Source of the DNA: Meiothermus sp. CFH 77666
Lineage (GTDB): Bacteria; Deinococcota; Deinococci; Deinococcales; Thermaceae
Length of the DNA stretch: 52,127 nt
Assembly (NCBI RefSeq): GCF_017497985.1
Contig: NZ_JAGDFV010000025.1
Location: forward strand, 1-52,127
Direction of reading: 5' to 3'
Below the pieces are notes generated by a model. That model had not been told where the DNA came from. It was given only the letters and a program-made list of their open reading frames with translations, and made no database searches. Of the stretch, positions 52,033 through 52,127 are shown in pieces. Both the position numbers and the translations under genes were made by a program. Position 1 is the first letter of the stretch, and each line of letters opens with the position of its first letter.

Positions 52033-52127
52033 GGTCAAGATAGAACGGGCACACGGTGGATGCCCTGGCACCTAAGCCGATGAAGGACGTGATTACCTGC
52101 GAAAAGCCCGGTGGAGCTGGTAGTAAG
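52033..52127 (+). rRNA. rrl: 23S rRNA, 5' end (cut by the window edge)
   Basis: From GGTCAAG at 52033 the sequence follows the universal 23S start: ACACGGTGGATGCCCTGGCA, then GCCGATGAAGGACGTG and CTGCGAAAAGC. The first 95 nt are present. The GGTCAAGAT start and the CACCTAAGCCGATGAAGG wording are close to those of Thermus. The mature 5' end is placed by comparison with known 23S starts and may be off by one or two nucleotides. Confidence 0.97.

Noticed and set aside
1-52127. tRNA genes
   Set aside because: All intergenic stretches were read for the T-loop GGTTCGANTCC pattern and acceptor stems; none was found.

Overview
The window reads as a chromosomal segment of a member of the Thermaceae, most likely Meiothermus or a close relative. 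The reasons are GC-rich coding with many CTCGAG (Leu-Glu) codon pairs, a Thermus-like 23S rRNA start at the right edge that follows its own promoter rather than a 16S gene, start codons placed 7-8 nt after a TANNNT -10 box (leaderless style), and proteins of Deinococcus-Thermus type. The assignment is an inference from sequence character; no database was searched.

Left part (1-17.4 kb): the edge of a transposase-like gene; a bactofilin flanked by two paralogous membrane-anchored M23 peptidases (cell-wall or cell-shape module); accD-accA (acetyl-CoA carboxylase carboxyltransferase); a phnD-phnC-phnE type ABC transporter whose 3' end abuts a beheaded galactose-oxidase-like domain; a HAD phosphatase; an AMIN/amidase_3 cell-wall amidase; an envelope-transport cluster with LptC/LptA-like, LptD/OstA-like and LptF/G-like proteins; a DegT/DnrJ-type PLP aminotransferase; and an M3 oligopeptidase ending in a perfect 32-bp bidirectional terminator.

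Middle (17.4-30 kb, minus strand): a surface-polysaccharide locus. A Wzx-like flippase, four GT4-type glycosyltransferases, a Wzy/ligase-like membrane protein and a WecA/MraY-type phosphosugar transferase form one tightly packed run. An aminotransferase and a membrane-anchored SDR epimerase form a second run behind a 425-bp regulatory gap. Upstream lies pilT (type IV pilus retraction ATPase).

Right-middle (30-40.5 kb): small, mostly single-gene units. These are a membrane CBS-like protein, a MobA-like nucleotidyltransferase, two small lineage-type hypotheticals, a UPF0173 metal hydrolase, a Ser/Thr kinase, an acetyl-CoA-synthetase-like ligase flanked by two related inverted-repeat elements, a Lys/Ala-rich histone-H1-like protein with internal repeats, a dynamin-family GTPase and a universal stress protein.

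Right end (40.8-51.8 kb): one chemosensory operon with a CheY-like receiver, CheW, an MHYT membrane sensor, two PilJ-like methyl-accepting proteins, a double-Hpt CheA/PilL-like hybrid kinase, a pseudo-receiver/DUF4388 protein and a receiver joined to a roadblock-like domain. No cheR or cheB is present. With pilT 11 kb away, the likely output is twitching motility or pilus-based behaviour. The window closes with a terminator, a consensus promoter and the 5' end of 23S rRNA.
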